Shown: piece by piece, positions 8,996 through 17,988 of the stretch
Layout of the letters: each line of letters begins with the position of its first letter
Position numbering within the stretch: the stretch's first letter is position 1
NCBI RefSeq assembly: GCF_902460845.1
Contig: NZ_CABPVS010000002.1
Coordinates: forward strand, 1 to 64,000
Source of the DNA: Campylobacter concisus
GTDB taxonomy: Bacteria > Campylobacterota > Campylobacteria > Campylobacterales > Campylobacteraceae
Length of the DNA: 64,000 nt
Direction: 5' to 3'
Made by a program: the position numbers and the translations under genes
Notes under the pieces: generated by a model
Seen by the model: the letters and a program-made list of their open reading frames with translations, nothing else
Told to the model about the DNA's origin: nothing
Database searches by the model: none

Positions 8996-11149
8996 CTACT
9001 CACTATAGTCTTGTCTCTCATCGTCTAATTCATCAAAATTTGGGCAACTAGCATTTTGAGCCATTAATTCTTCTATGCTATCGCTATCGTTGATTGTTTC
9101 TTCTGCTGCCGGATCAGTATCGATATTTTCTACACTTTTATTTGCATTACTCGATTGTTCGACTATTTGTTGCTCGTAAAGCTTTTGAGTCTCTTCTTTT
9201 ATTGCTTCATCTTTATCCCTTTGAAGTCTAAGTTTTTTTTCATATTCTTCTTGAGTTTCATCTATTTCATGAACTATTTCAGGTAAATTTTTATATCTAG
9301 AACTTTCATCATTATAAAGCTCTTTAAAGTATGCTTTTATATTTGCTATGTTTTGAATAGGGACTTCTATGTTTGTCTCACCATTTTGAATAGCTTTCTC
9401 TAATTGATTGCGATTTGGTATCTTTCCATTTTCTTTCACTTTTATCTTATATTTATCTCCATCGATCGCTCTAAGGCTTGGACTTACTTCTTTGAACTTG
9501 TTCATAAAGTAGCGATCTGAGTAGTAAAATGCCTTTTTTGCCATAATAGGCTTGCCATTATCAATCGTAATTAGCTCGTTTTCAAAAGGCATTTCTCGTA
9601 ATTCTTGCGCAAGCATTAAGGCTCTACTTGTGTCACTTTCACTTCCTCCACCGCCTTGTCCCAGATTTCTACTCCTATTTTTAATGGTTTTTGTTCCTAA
9701 AATTTCGCTAATCTTTTTAGCATCCTCTTGTTCTCTTGGTGTATAAAAAATTTGACAAGCATGGTTTGTAAGCAGTGTTTTAGCGCCTTCTCTACCATAT
9801 CCATCAGGTTGATTTGCTTCAAGTTGTGAGTTTGATTGATAGATCATTAGGCTTCTTAGCCAATATCCAGCTATAAAGCTAATTGACTTTAAATATATTC
9901 CTAAAAAGCCTGGTGCAGTAAATTCATCCATTACTAAAAGCACTTTATATTTTAAATCGGGATTAGCTTGCGGTAACTCTTTTGTATTTACCAAGATTAA
10001 TTGCTGCCAAAATATGTTTAAAATTAGCTTCGCATTTGCCAATTGATCAGGAGTAATACCTACATAAATAGTCATTTTTTCTTTACGAAGATCTCTAAAA
10101 TCAAAATCATTTGCTGAAGTAGCAAGCCTCATATTGTCATTTCTAAACATCATCAAAGGAGCATTGAAGCTTGACATAACGCCACTTTTTGTGTTATCGC
10201 TATCAATCTTGAAATAGCTTTGGCAACGCATTTGAGCTTTTTTACCAATTAGTCCAAGCTCAGATAAAACATTATATGTATCATCAAATGCCTTGAATAT
10301 AATTTTTCTATTGCCGTCTATATCAACTTCACCTTTAAAACCTTCGCTCATTTGCAAAATACCATATAGTGTAAAATCTATCTCCATATTTAGAGCTTTT
10401 AGGAGCGAAATGCCACCTTTTGAATTTAAAAGATCATGAACGATATAACAAATTCCTATAAATAAGTTTTGAGCTAGTTGGTTAAAAAACTGCGTAGTGC
10501 TATCGCCTGTCATGGGATATAAAATATTTGCAAAATCAGTTAGCTGTCCATCTGCATTATCGCTTGCCATATCAATATAAGCTAGTGGATTATATCTATG
10601 AGTGCGTTTATTGAACGGATCAAATAAATATACTTTTTGCCCTAGTATTTTTTCTCTATATCCGCTAGTAAAGTCAAAGCACTCTTGTTTAATATCTTGA
10701 ACAACTGCACTCTCTTTCCAGTCAAGTAAATTTGGAATAACAATACCAACGCCTTTTCCGCTACGTGTTGGAGCGCCAAGCGATACGAACTGCTGACCGC
10801 CAAATCTTAAGAGGCGGTTTTGAAATTTACCAATGATTATTCCATCTCCATAAAGATCCATTTTCTTTACATCATTGGCATTTGCAAATCTTGCATCTCC
10901 GTGTAGGCTTTGTTTCTTTGGTAAAAATGGTAGTAAAAAAGCTAGAGTGAAACTTATTAAATTTGCAATAAAGTAAGCCAAATATGCTTTTGACCAGCCG
11001 TTTATCAGCATATCAAAAGTAAGCCCTAAATACCATATTTTTGGAAGCTTTTTAAAACTGTGATTTAGTCCAAAAAATAATACACTAGCCAAGAAATAGC
11101 CTATAATTAAGGCAATTGCAATTAAAAAACCAATCTGCATTTTTTTCAT
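8996..11149 (-). CDS. virD4: VirD4/TraG coupling protein
   Basis: A 717-residue type IV coupling protein. Two N-terminal membrane segments (about 5-27 and 55-75) anchor it in the inner membrane. Walker A lies at about 125-132 (GAPTRSGKG) and Walker B is in LLVMDEFTAPG. This ATPase links the DNA-relaxase complex to the VirB channel. The tail beyond about residue 600 is charged, rich in Glu, Asp and Asn, and probably flexible. The start overlaps the stop of virB11 by four bases. Confidence 0.95.
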   Translation of the reverse strand: MKKMQIGFLIAIALIIGYFLASVLFFGLNHSFKKLPKIWYLGLTFDMLINGWSKAYLAYFIANLISFTLAFLLPFLPKKQSLHGDARFANANDVKKMDLYGDGIIIGKFQNRLLRFGGQQFVSLGAPTRSGKGVGIVIPNLLDWKESAVVQDIKQECFDFTSGYREKILGQKVYLFDPFNKRTHRYNPLAYIDMASDNADGQLTDFANILYPMTGDSTTQFFNQLAQNLFIGICYIVHDLLNSKGGISLLKALNMEIDFTLYGILQMSEGFKGEVDIDGNRKIIFKAFDDTYNVLSELGLIGKKAQMRCQSYFKIDSDNTKSGVMSSFNAPLMMFRNDNMRLATSANDFDFRDLRKEKMTIYVGITPDQLANAKLILNIFWQQLILVNTKELPQANPDLKYKVLLVMDEFTAPGFLGIYLKSISFIAGYWLRSLMIYQSNSQLEANQPDGYGREGAKTLLTNHACQIFYTPREQEDAKKISEILGTKTIKNRSRNLGQGGGGSESDTSRALMLAQELREMPFENELITIDNGKPIMAKKAFYYSDRYFMNKFKEVSPSLRAIDGDKYKIKVKENGKIPNRNQLEKAIQNGETNIEVPIQNIANIKAYFKELYNDESSRYKNLPEIVHEIDETQEEYEKKLRLQRDKDEAIKEETQKLYEQQIVEQSSNANKSVENIDTDPAAEETINDSDSIEELMAQNASCPNFDELDDERQDYSE

Positions 11150-12147
11150 TGCTTAGCGTTCCTTAAGCTAGACTCAACAAAAGCATTACCTTCATTATTT
11201 CTTATGAAATATTCGCCATTAGCCAAGTATTCTGTAACTTGACGTTTCTTGCCAAGACGCTTAAAAACTACGATGTAGTCAATTGTATTTGAAACAATAT
11301 CAAGCAACATATCTTTACCTAGAACTTGGGCTTGAGTATTTTGCATGCTCATCATTACAAGACGATCTATGGCTGACTTAACACTACCAGCATGACAACT
11401 TGTCATACTGCCATTATGACCACTTGAAATCACATTTAAAAAATCATATGTTTCACCACCCCTAACTTCTGCTAGTAGAATTCTGCTGGGTTTCATTCTC
11501 AAGCAGCTCTTTAAGAGAGTTGTGGCATTTACTAGACTATCGCTTTTTGCCTCACTTGGATAAAAGAGTTGAACAAAATTTTTATGATCCCAAAATTTAA
11601 TTTCCTCAACATCTTCTATAGTAATAATTCTTTCATCTAATGGTATAAAATCGATAAGTGTTTTCATAAAAGTAGTTTTTCCGCTACCAGTTTCACCACA
11701 AATAATAATATTCTTGCCATTTTCGATAGCTATTTTTAGTTCATTTGCCATTTTTGCATCTATTGAACCATTATTAATGTAGTCATCTATCGTATAACGA
11801 ACCTTACTAGGTTTTCTAATGGTGATTGATATATGATTTTCTTTTGTAGCATTTGGTATAACTATTTGCACTCTCTCTCCAGTTGAGAGAATGCATGATA
11901 AAATAGGTTTTTGTCTTTCTATCTTATCGTTTTTATAAGCGGCACATGCATTAGCAAAAGATTGGGCAGCATTAAAGTTTAATTCACTTTCGTGACTAGA
12001 CCAATTACCGATTATATCTTCAGTCCAAATTAGATTTCCGCCGTTGTAAGCTATTTCATTTATACTTTCATCATCTAGATACTTGCCAAAATACTTTTTG
12101 ACGTAGCCATCTAGCATAGCAGATTTGTCTAATCCCATTGTGCTCAT
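11146..12147 (-). CDS. virB11: VirB11 secretion ATPase
   Basis: A 333-residue hexameric traffic ATPase of the VirB11/GspE family. Walker A is GETGSGKTT (151-159), followed by an Asp box (ITIEDVEE), LLAEVRGGETYDF, and the His box region SGHNGSMTSCHAGS. It acts at the inner face of the membrane to power pilus assembly and substrate passage. It overlaps virB10 and virD4 by four bases on each side, a sign of tight translational coupling. Confidence 0.95.
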   Translation of the reverse strand: MSTMGLDKSAMLDGYVKKYFGKYLDDESINEIAYNGGNLIWTEDIIGNWSSHESELNFNAAQSFANACAAYKNDKIERQKPILSCILSTGERVQIVIPNATKENHISITIRKPSKVRYTIDDYINNGSIDAKMANELKIAIENGKNIIICGETGSGKTTFMKTLIDFIPLDERIITIEDVEEIKFWDHKNFVQLFYPSEAKSDSLVNATTLLKSCLRMKPSRILLAEVRGGETYDFLNVISSGHNGSMTSCHAGSVKSAIDRLVMMSMQNTQAQVLGKDMLLDIVSNTIDYIVVFKRLGKKRQVTEYLANGEYFIRNNEGNAFVESSLRNAKQ

Positions 12148-13289
12148 TTTCTTCTACCTATTGTAAGCTTATACACCTTACTAAAGTCTATATCGCGATT
12201 GACGTAAACACCAACTATATCTCCTTGATTTCTATAAAGGACTGGTTTTATTTTTATAAATTCCTCAAGTGCAGTATTTGCCATTTGTTGTGTAGAGTCT
12301 CTTGTGTTTTCACTATAGTCATAGCTATTGTCACGTTTGCCATTTGCAGCATAATTAAAAACGTCATCTACCATTGAAAGCAATATGCTAGCACCAAATC
12401 TTTTTAGCCATTGATGATCAACGTATCCTTGTAGACCGCTACCGCCTAATTCATCACTAGCACCACTTTGAACTGGAATGTTAATATTGTTTGGTGTTCT
12501 GATCTCGCTCCAAATAACAAAAATTCTATTCATTCCATCATTCATCTCTCCGCTTCTGAAGCTGCCAAAGATTTTGCTTCCCTTTTCAATTAGGAGGGTT
12601 ACGCCATCTTTGCTATATACGTCTTCGCTAGTTGTGCAAGATATTCCGCCTTTAATTTGAGACACAAGTCTAGTGTCGAGCGAACAACCAATATATGTGC
12701 CTTTTTGAAGCAAGAGACTAGGGTTAAATTTGTCTTTTACGGCAATTTTTGGAGTGTATGTATTGCCTTCATAATCCTGGTCTTCTTCAAAACGTTTGGC
12801 TTGTTCTGCCCAAGATATGTTTTGGTCGGCAACATATATATCTTTTTTGCTTGAACTACTTGTTGCAATCGCCAAACTACTACCAGTTTTAAAAACTTTA
12901 GGCTTAAAAATAGTTTTTTGAACTACCGTAGTATTTGATAAAGGGTCTGGCTTGCTCGCTACTTGCACAGGCGTTTGTTGTGGTGCTGGAGCAGTTTGAA
13001 ACTCTTGAAAATTCTTTTGAGACACTTCTTGCTGAGGCAACTCAAAATTTTTATTCTTTACTTCAGTTCCTATTTGTTGAATTTGTGATTTTACAGCATC
13101 ATTTGCCTCTCTATTTTTCCCTAAAAAACTAAGACCAACCATAACAAAAACAACCAGACATAAAACCATGACCGCAATAACCATTAATTTTTTGCTTGGC
13201 TCATTTTCGACTTCTGGATGCTCATATTCAATTCTTTCAACTTGAGACTCTTGATTATTCATATTTTCATTACTTCTATTTTTGCTCAT
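12144..13289 (-). CDS. virB10: VirB10 channel protein
   Basis: A 381-residue protein. A cytoplasmic tail is followed by one membrane helix (about 34-57), then a Gln/Pro-rich linker (about 60-115), then the conserved C-terminal beta-barrel domain with LLQKGTYIGCSLDTRLVS, KGSKIFGSF and RIFVIWSEI. VirB10 spans both membranes and forms the core complex with VirB7 and VirB9. It overlaps virB9 by 14 bases. Confidence 0.93.
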   Translation of the reverse strand: MSKNRSNENMNNQESQVERIEYEHPEVENEPSKKLMVIAVMVLCLVVFVMVGLSFLGKNREANDAVKSQIQQIGTEVKNKNFELPQQEVSQKNFQEFQTAPAPQQTPVQVASKPDPLSNTTVVQKTIFKPKVFKTGSSLAIATSSSSKKDIYVADQNISWAEQAKRFEEDQDYEGNTYTPKIAVKDKFNPSLLLQKGTYIGCSLDTRLVSQIKGGISCTTSEDVYSKDGVTLLIEKGSKIFGSFRSGEMNDGMNRIFVIWSEIRTPNNINIPVQSGASDELGGSGLQGYVDHQWLKRFGASILLSMVDDVFNYAANGKRDNSYDYSENTRDSTQQMANTALEEFIKIKPVLYRNQGDIVGVYVNRDIDFSKVYKLTIGRRK

Positions 13290-14223
13290 TGTCTATAATC
13301 TCTCTTTGAATATTGTCTTTATTAGTGCTGTAGGTTTTATCAAGTGGATTTTGACCATAGCCATTATTTATGATTCCGACTAACTTATTGCCACTTCTTA
13401 GTAAAATTTTTTTAGCTGTCTTGTGGATCACAACTACGTCATATTTGCCGTCTTTTTTGATATGAGTATTGAGGATGCTTTCTTTATTGGCATCATCAAA
13501 GAGAAAGACACTTGGTATAGTTTTAGTTGAGCTAAAACCAAGATATGTAAAGATACCATCGTCATATGCATAATCAGGTGTTATAGTTTCACTATCTTTA
13601 TTTACATGCATTACAAAGTTCCAATTTCTAGGTATTGTATTTCTATCGATCTCTTTTTTATATAGTGCCTTTTCTTTTGCTGCTTTTTCGGCGAGTTCTT
13701 TTTCGGCTTTCTCTTTTTCTATCTTTTCTTTAGGGGTTGCATAATTAAAAGTTAGTTTGTAATTAATCTTGTTAATCTCTCCTAGCTCCAAATCAAATGT
13801 ATAAACTTTATCTTTATTTGTTGTGATGATTAGATTTGTCTTCCAATCAGCTGCATTTGGTTGAATAACCGAACTACCATAAAATTCTATTTGCTCACCA
13901 CTTTCATTGGTCATATTTTGTTCTTCGGATTTTATGGTGTAACTCTTTGGTTTAATAAATAGATAGTTATCTTTATCCATTACTTCCCAACCATCGCTAA
14001 ACCCAGTTGCTATATTTACGATGCGTTCATCTTTTTCAAATTCTATAATACTCACAAAACCCTCTTTGCACTTAACTAAGACAACGTCATCGGCATTGTA
14101 TGTTGCATACGTGATGCGTTTGTCAAATTTAGATAGCCTTGGAGTATTTACTGCGTGTAAATTTGCTATTGCTAAGAGTAAAATTATTGCAATATTAAAT
14201 AATTTTTTATTATTTTTTATCAT
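13276..14223 (-). CDS. virB9: VirB9 channel protein
   Basis: A 315-residue exported protein with an N-terminal signal peptide (about 8-24) and the VirB9/CagX pattern: an N-terminal beta domain with TNLIITTNKDKVYTF, then a Lys/Glu/Ala-rich helix (about 160-190), then the C-terminal domain with YTYLGF-like FTYLGFSST. It forms the outer-membrane ring with VirB7 and VirB10. The gene ends inside virB10. Confidence 0.9.
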   Translation of the reverse strand: MIKNNKKLFNIAIILLLAIANLHAVNTPRLSKFDKRITYATYNADDVVLVKCKEGFVSIIEFEKDERIVNIATGFSDGWEVMDKDNYLFIKPKSYTIKSEEQNMTNESGEQIEFYGSSVIQPNAADWKTNLIITTNKDKVYTFDLELGEINKINYKLTFNYATPKEKIEKEKAEKELAEKAAKEKALYKKEIDRNTIPRNWNFVMHVNKDSETITPDYAYDDGIFTYLGFSSTKTIPSVFLFDDANKESILNTHIKKDGKYDVVVIHKTAKKILLRSGNKLVGIINNGYGQNPLDKTYSTNKDNIQREIIDNEQK

Positions 14224-14772
14224 TTAAAATCTCCCAGTATTGTTTAAATATAAGCCACGATCTAGCTGTAATGTGTTGCTTGTTCTCGTCTTAGGACTTA
14301 TTTGTGGTGTTTGTGTAATGACTTGATTGCTCTTCATAGGATGACTTTTTCTTAAACCATCTATTAGACTATCACAACGTGCTCTCATCGTTTCAAATTG
14401 TTTAATAGCTGTATTTATTCGCTCTAATGGCGCCATTTCCTTTAGATATGCTATAAATTCATCATTTTTGCTATCTATAAAAAAGTCATAAATTTCACTA
14501 TTACCAAAGACTTGTCTTTGTTTTTTGTCTAACTCATATTCTTCTTGTTGTGCGGTGCGTTGCATATCAAGGATCATGTTGTAAGAATTTTTTGCCATAT
14601 CTTCTAAATGAAAAATTCTAGCCCTAAGGGCTTTTAGTTTTCTCTCTGCTTCTTGTCTATTTTTAGAACTATTGAAAATAAATTTTAAAAAGCTATGCGT
14701 GAGCTCCTTGTCTGAGAAGCATTGTTCGGCTTGAGTAAGCAAATCGTGCGTATATGCTGTTTTAAAATCCAT
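14224..14772 (-). CDS. Unknown helical protein between virB8 and virB9
   Basis: A 182-residue, mostly helical, charged protein with no signal peptide or membrane segment. Residues 45-100 form a likely coiled coil (RQEAERKLKALRARIFHLEDM). Not recognised. It follows the 91-residue gene after three bases and abuts virB9, so it is an integral part of the secretion operon and may be an assembly or regulatory protein. Confidence 0.7.
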   Translation of the reverse strand: MDFKTAYTHDLLTQAEQCFSDKELTHSFLKFIFNSSKNRQEAERKLKALRARIFHLEDMAKNSYNMILDMQRTAQQEEYELDKKQRQVFGNSEIYDFFIDSKNDEFIAYLKEMAPLERINTAIKQFETMRARCDSLIDGLRKSHPMKSNQVITQTPQISPKTRTSNTLQLDRGLYLNNTGRF

Positions 14773-14775
14773 TTT

Positions 14776-15051
14776 TTACTCCGAAATGTCAAATTTTGGT
14801 GCAATGGAGTTTGCTGCTGCAATTTCTTCATCTGTTACAAAATCTGGAACAAATTTCTCATATACTTTCAAAACTTGGTCACCGATATTTGAAGTCCCTA
14901 CTACTTCAAATAGATCCTTCTGCTCATATAATGCGAGTTTTCTTTCTAAGGTTTCGACCTCTTGCACTAGTTCTGCAATGTCAGTATTTTTTTGAGCTAA
15001 AAGCTCAGTCATAACATCAATTAACTTTGTGAAATCATCATAAGTAATCAT
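14776..15051 (-). CDS. Unknown small coiled-coil protein
   Basis: A 91-residue protein. Residues 5-45 read as a coiled coil (MTELLAQKNTDIAELVQEVE), then a short acidic end. No family recognised. It sits three bases after virB8 and three before the 182-residue helical gene. The pair could act together in the cytoplasm. Confidence 0.7.
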   Translation of the reverse strand: MITYDDFTKLIDVMTELLAQKNTDIAELVQEVETLERKLALYEQKDLFEVVGTSNIGDQVLKVYEKFVPDFVTDEEIAAANSIAPKFDISE

Positions 15052-15053
15052 TT

Positions 15054-15758
15054 CTATCTCCTTATTTCGTCATCAACTCTATACGTGCTAACTTTAAATC
15101 CAAGTGGGTTTTTAATACGCTCTTCCTCTGTTGTGAGTGTATTTGGTTGGTAGTCATATGAAAGTGTCACAATCTTTGCTTTGTTTGATACAGCTATTTT
15201 TTCGCCTTTTTTTCTGGTAATTTGATTAAATCTGATAGTTGCAGTAGGTGCTCCAGCGCTATTTCCCAGTGTAACCGAAACAATATCAATCTCTACTTCG
15301 TAGTCATCTTTTAAAACTTTGTCTCTAGAATTTTCACCTTCGTAAATTCTCAAATAATCACTGGCAACACTTGGATAGCTTAAAATTTGAACTAATTCAT
15401 AGTCGCTTTGCAAAATATCATAATAGTATCCCTCTCTCGCTTTTACATATGTTGTTGCAAAATACTTATCAAGTGCTTCATTACCTGTGAATTCGGCTTT
15501 ATTTACGCTTGTTATTATGTCAACCATTCCGGTTGTATTATCAACCCTAATAACATAAGGCTCAACCGATTTTAATGGCGTCAATAAGCAAACAGCGATA
15601 ACGCTGATGATAGCAATAAGCAGAGCCACACCTGATATAAAATAAGCCCTCTTGTTAGCTTGTTCCGCTATGTATCTAATGCTTGCTTCATAGCTAATTG
15701 CTACATCATCTGGATTATTAGAAGCCAAAAAATCATTTTTATCATTAGCTCTTTTCAT
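15054..15758 (-). CDS. virB8: VirB8 inner-membrane protein
   Basis: A 234-residue protein. It has a cytoplasmic N-terminus, one membrane helix (about 40-62), then the NTF2-like periplasmic domain with the VEPYVIRVDNTTG and YVKAREGYYYDI motifs typical of VirB8. It nucleates assembly of the channel and interacts with VirB9 and VirB10. It is two bases from the lipoprotein gene. Confidence 0.93.
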   Translation of the reverse strand: MKRANDKNDFLASNNPDDVAISYEASIRYIAEQANKRAYFISGVALLIAIISVIAVCLLTPLKSVEPYVIRVDNTTGMVDIITSVNKAEFTGNEALDKYFATTYVKAREGYYYDILQSDYELVQILSYPSVASDYLRIYEGENSRDKVLKDDYEVEIDIVSVTLGNSAGAPTATIRFNQITRKKGEKIAVSNKAKIVTLSYDYQPNTLTTEEERIKNPLGFKVSTYRVDDEIRR

Positions 15759-15759
15759 T

Positions 15760-16005
15760 TTACATTGCCTTTTTTATACTTTGTTTGAGATCTAAATTTT
15801 CTCTATTTTCATTTACTGGCTTGTATTCATTACTATCAAAATAATCTTCCCATTTTTGATTACTGCTATTTTCAAATTTAGGAGAATTATGAGCGGCACA
15901 ACCGCTCATAAAGCTAGTGCCTACAAGTAAAGATAAAAATATTAAAATATAATTTAATATTTTTTTAAAATATTTTTTATAGTTTAAAATATTATTTAAT
16001 TTCAT
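15760..16005 (-). CDS. VirB7-like small lipoprotein
   Basis: An 81-residue lipoprotein: a hydrophobic segment, then a lipobox ending in SFMSGCAAH with Cys36. Position between virB6 and virB8 and its size match VirB7, which stabilises VirB9 at the outer membrane. Sequence similarity alone does not prove it, as VirB7 proteins diverge strongly. The N-terminal coding tract is extremely AT-rich. Confidence 0.75.
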   Translation of the reverse strand: MKLNNILNYKKYFKKILNYILIFLSLLVGTSFMSGCAAHNSPKFENSSNQKWEDYFDSNEYKPVNENRENLDLKQSIKKAM

Positions 16006-16006
16006 T

Positions 16007-17173
16007 TTATTTCCAACCTTGACCTTTTGTAAAATTGTTAATTTTTGAACCTATGTTTTTCGCTTGGTTAAGTCGTGATCCAACGGCTTGGGCTGCTGAA
16101 GAATTTTTAATCGTGTTTATTCCAGAGTTGATGCTTTGACCGAGCTTTGAATTGCCAACTTCTTTTGCTGCAGATGTGGCTGCACCTAAAAGACGAGAGC
16201 CTATAAAACCAGTTGCCTTGCCAGCACCCATTGCCTGAGCACCTCTTACCGCCAACATTGCACCACCTATTGCACCACCCCCAACAGCACCTGCAAGACC
16301 CATTGCACGTCCAACGCCTGTTCCAGCTAATCCATCAAGGCTAACATTAGTGAGTTTTTCGGCTATTCCAGTAGCCATACCACACATTATATTTGCAAGA
16401 ATTCCATAAAATACCATCGCTAGAGCCAATACAAATACTTCATCCTTAAAATCGTGATTGCTATTGATTTTTGGAAACATGTAATCAAACAAAATATTTA
16501 AGAATAATGATAGGCAGAGCAACGCAATAATATTTGCTAAAACCATTTGGAACCACTGTGCAAATGAATTTTTAGTCGTTTTAAAGATTAAAAAATAAAA
16601 TGCCAATGGAGCCAAAATCATAAGCAATAGAAATGATAGTGTATTTACAAACAGCGCTCTCAAAATAGGGACTGCACCAATAAAAAAGCCAATAAAAGCT
16701 ATAATAATTATGAAGATAATGTATGCTAGCTCTAAAGTGCTTGACTGATCCCATACCACATCGTAGTAGTCACCCATAAATCCAGCCCATGTTGCGATTT
16801 TTGAATATAAGCCTTTGCCATCATATGACAAAAAGGTGTTTGCATATTCTTTTGCGCCATTGAATGCTTCAAAAACAAGATTGATCCAGTTTCCAGCATT
16901 CATTGCTAAGACTATAAAGACAAACTTAATGGTTGCATCAAAAGCAAAATTTTGAAAAGTTTGTTTGCCATTACCCCAAAGAATTTTATATCCCTCGATC
17001 ATAATCCAAGCGGTAAGATACACAGCTAGAATATTTCCAGTTGTATTAATTAGCGATTGAAGTGCTCCCACTCCGTTTGAATAATTATTTTGAAAGAAAC
17101 TATCAACATTCTCTGATATATCTATGACTAGATCGTGTAATCCTCGACCTGAATCAGTTGTTACTTTATACAT
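16007..17173 (-). CDS. virB6: VirB6 inner-membrane protein
   Basis: A 388-residue protein with at least five or six membrane segments (about 45-62, 85-105, 150-172, 175-198, 210-230, 245-265). A Gly/Ala-rich stretch (about 285-330) and a polar, low-complexity tail follow. This is the VirB6/TrbL layout. It forms part of the inner-membrane pore for DNA. It lies one base from the lipoprotein gene and nine from virB5. Confidence 0.9.
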   Translation of the reverse strand: MYKVTTDSGRGLHDLVIDISENVDSFFQNNYSNGVGALQSLINTTGNILAVYLTAWIMIEGYKILWGNGKQTFQNFAFDATIKFVFIVLAMNAGNWINLVFEAFNGAKEYANTFLSYDGKGLYSKIATWAGFMGDYYDVVWDQSSTLELAYIIFIIIIAFIGFFIGAVPILRALFVNTLSFLLLMILAPLAFYFLIFKTTKNSFAQWFQMVLANIIALLCLSLFLNILFDYMFPKINSNHDFKDEVFVLALAMVFYGILANIMCGMATGIAEKLTNVSLDGLAGTGVGRAMGLAGAVGGGAIGGAMLAVRGAQAMGAGKATGFIGSRLLGAATSAAKEVGNSKLGQSINSGINTIKNSSAAQAVGSRLNQAKNIGSKINNFTKGQGWK

Positions 17174-17182
17174 ACTATGAGC

Positions 17183-17977
17183 CTATTTTTGTAAAATTTT
17201 AAATGCCGCTCGCTGCCTATCTTTAGTCATCTTAAACTCTGCGTCTTGTAATCTTTTTCTTTCGTTTTCTAACTGATCCATGTCTCTTTGATAGGCACGC
17301 CAGTTATTCTCTTGTCTGGCACGCAATAGGGCTATTTGATTTGAAGTATCTATAGAACCTTTTAGATCCTCTTGTTTGCCTTTATTTCTAGCTACTTCTT
17401 TGCTTATTTTGTCAAGATCATTAATTTCGTGCTTAAGACGATCAAATTGTCTATTTACAACTTCAAATTCTTTAAAAGCACTTGTGGTATTCTTTTTGCA
17501 GATATTTCTATGCGTAATATCACTTATTGATGAACACTGGTCTGTTCCACCAAATTTTAAAAACAAATCCCATGCCCTTTCATCAAAGCTATCGAGACTA
17601 AAACCTGTCGCTTGTGTATATATTGAATAGCCAGTATCGTAGACTTCATTATAGAGTTCGTTCATTTCTTTTGTGAAATTGACAATATCCCTAATGCCTG
17701 TTTTGGTATATAGGTCATTTGCCCATTGCACTCTTTCATCAGCCCATTTTTTAACTTCTTGGACTCTATGTGAAGCTTCTTCTCCCCATACTTTGACTTT
17801 TTCAGCGTAGTCCTTCAGCGTTTGCATCCACTCCATGGTAAATGTTGCTTGATTTTGGGCTATAGCAGCACCATCAACTACTGGAATACCAGAGGCTAAT
17901 AGATTAGATGATAGAATTGCTACAGAAGTAGCTATAACTGAAGCTTTCTTTGCTCTATAAACGAGACTATTTTTCAT
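17183..17977 (-). CDS. virB5: VirB5-like minor pilus protein
   Basis: A 264-residue exported protein with a signal peptide (ASVIATSVAILSSNLLASG). The rest is largely helical with coiled-coil segments (about 185-260). Two Cys residues near 155 and 170 may form a disulfide. Size, export and place between virB4 and virB6 match the VirB5 pilus-tip adhesin. A good GGAG ribosome site precedes the start. Confidence 0.82.
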   Translation of the reverse strand: MKNSLVYRAKKASVIATSVAILSSNLLASGIPVVDGAAIAQNQATFTMEWMQTLKDYAEKVKVWGEEASHRVQEVKKWADERVQWANDLYTKTGIRDIVNFTKEMNELYNEVYDTGYSIYTQATGFSLDSFDERAWDLFLKFGGTDQCSSISDITHRNICKKNTTSAFKEFEVVNRQFDRLKHEINDLDKISKEVARNKGKQEDLKGSIDTSNQIALLRARQENNWRAYQRDMDQLENERKRLQDAEFKMTKDRQRAAFKILQK

Positions 17978-17988
17978 ATGTCTTCTCC

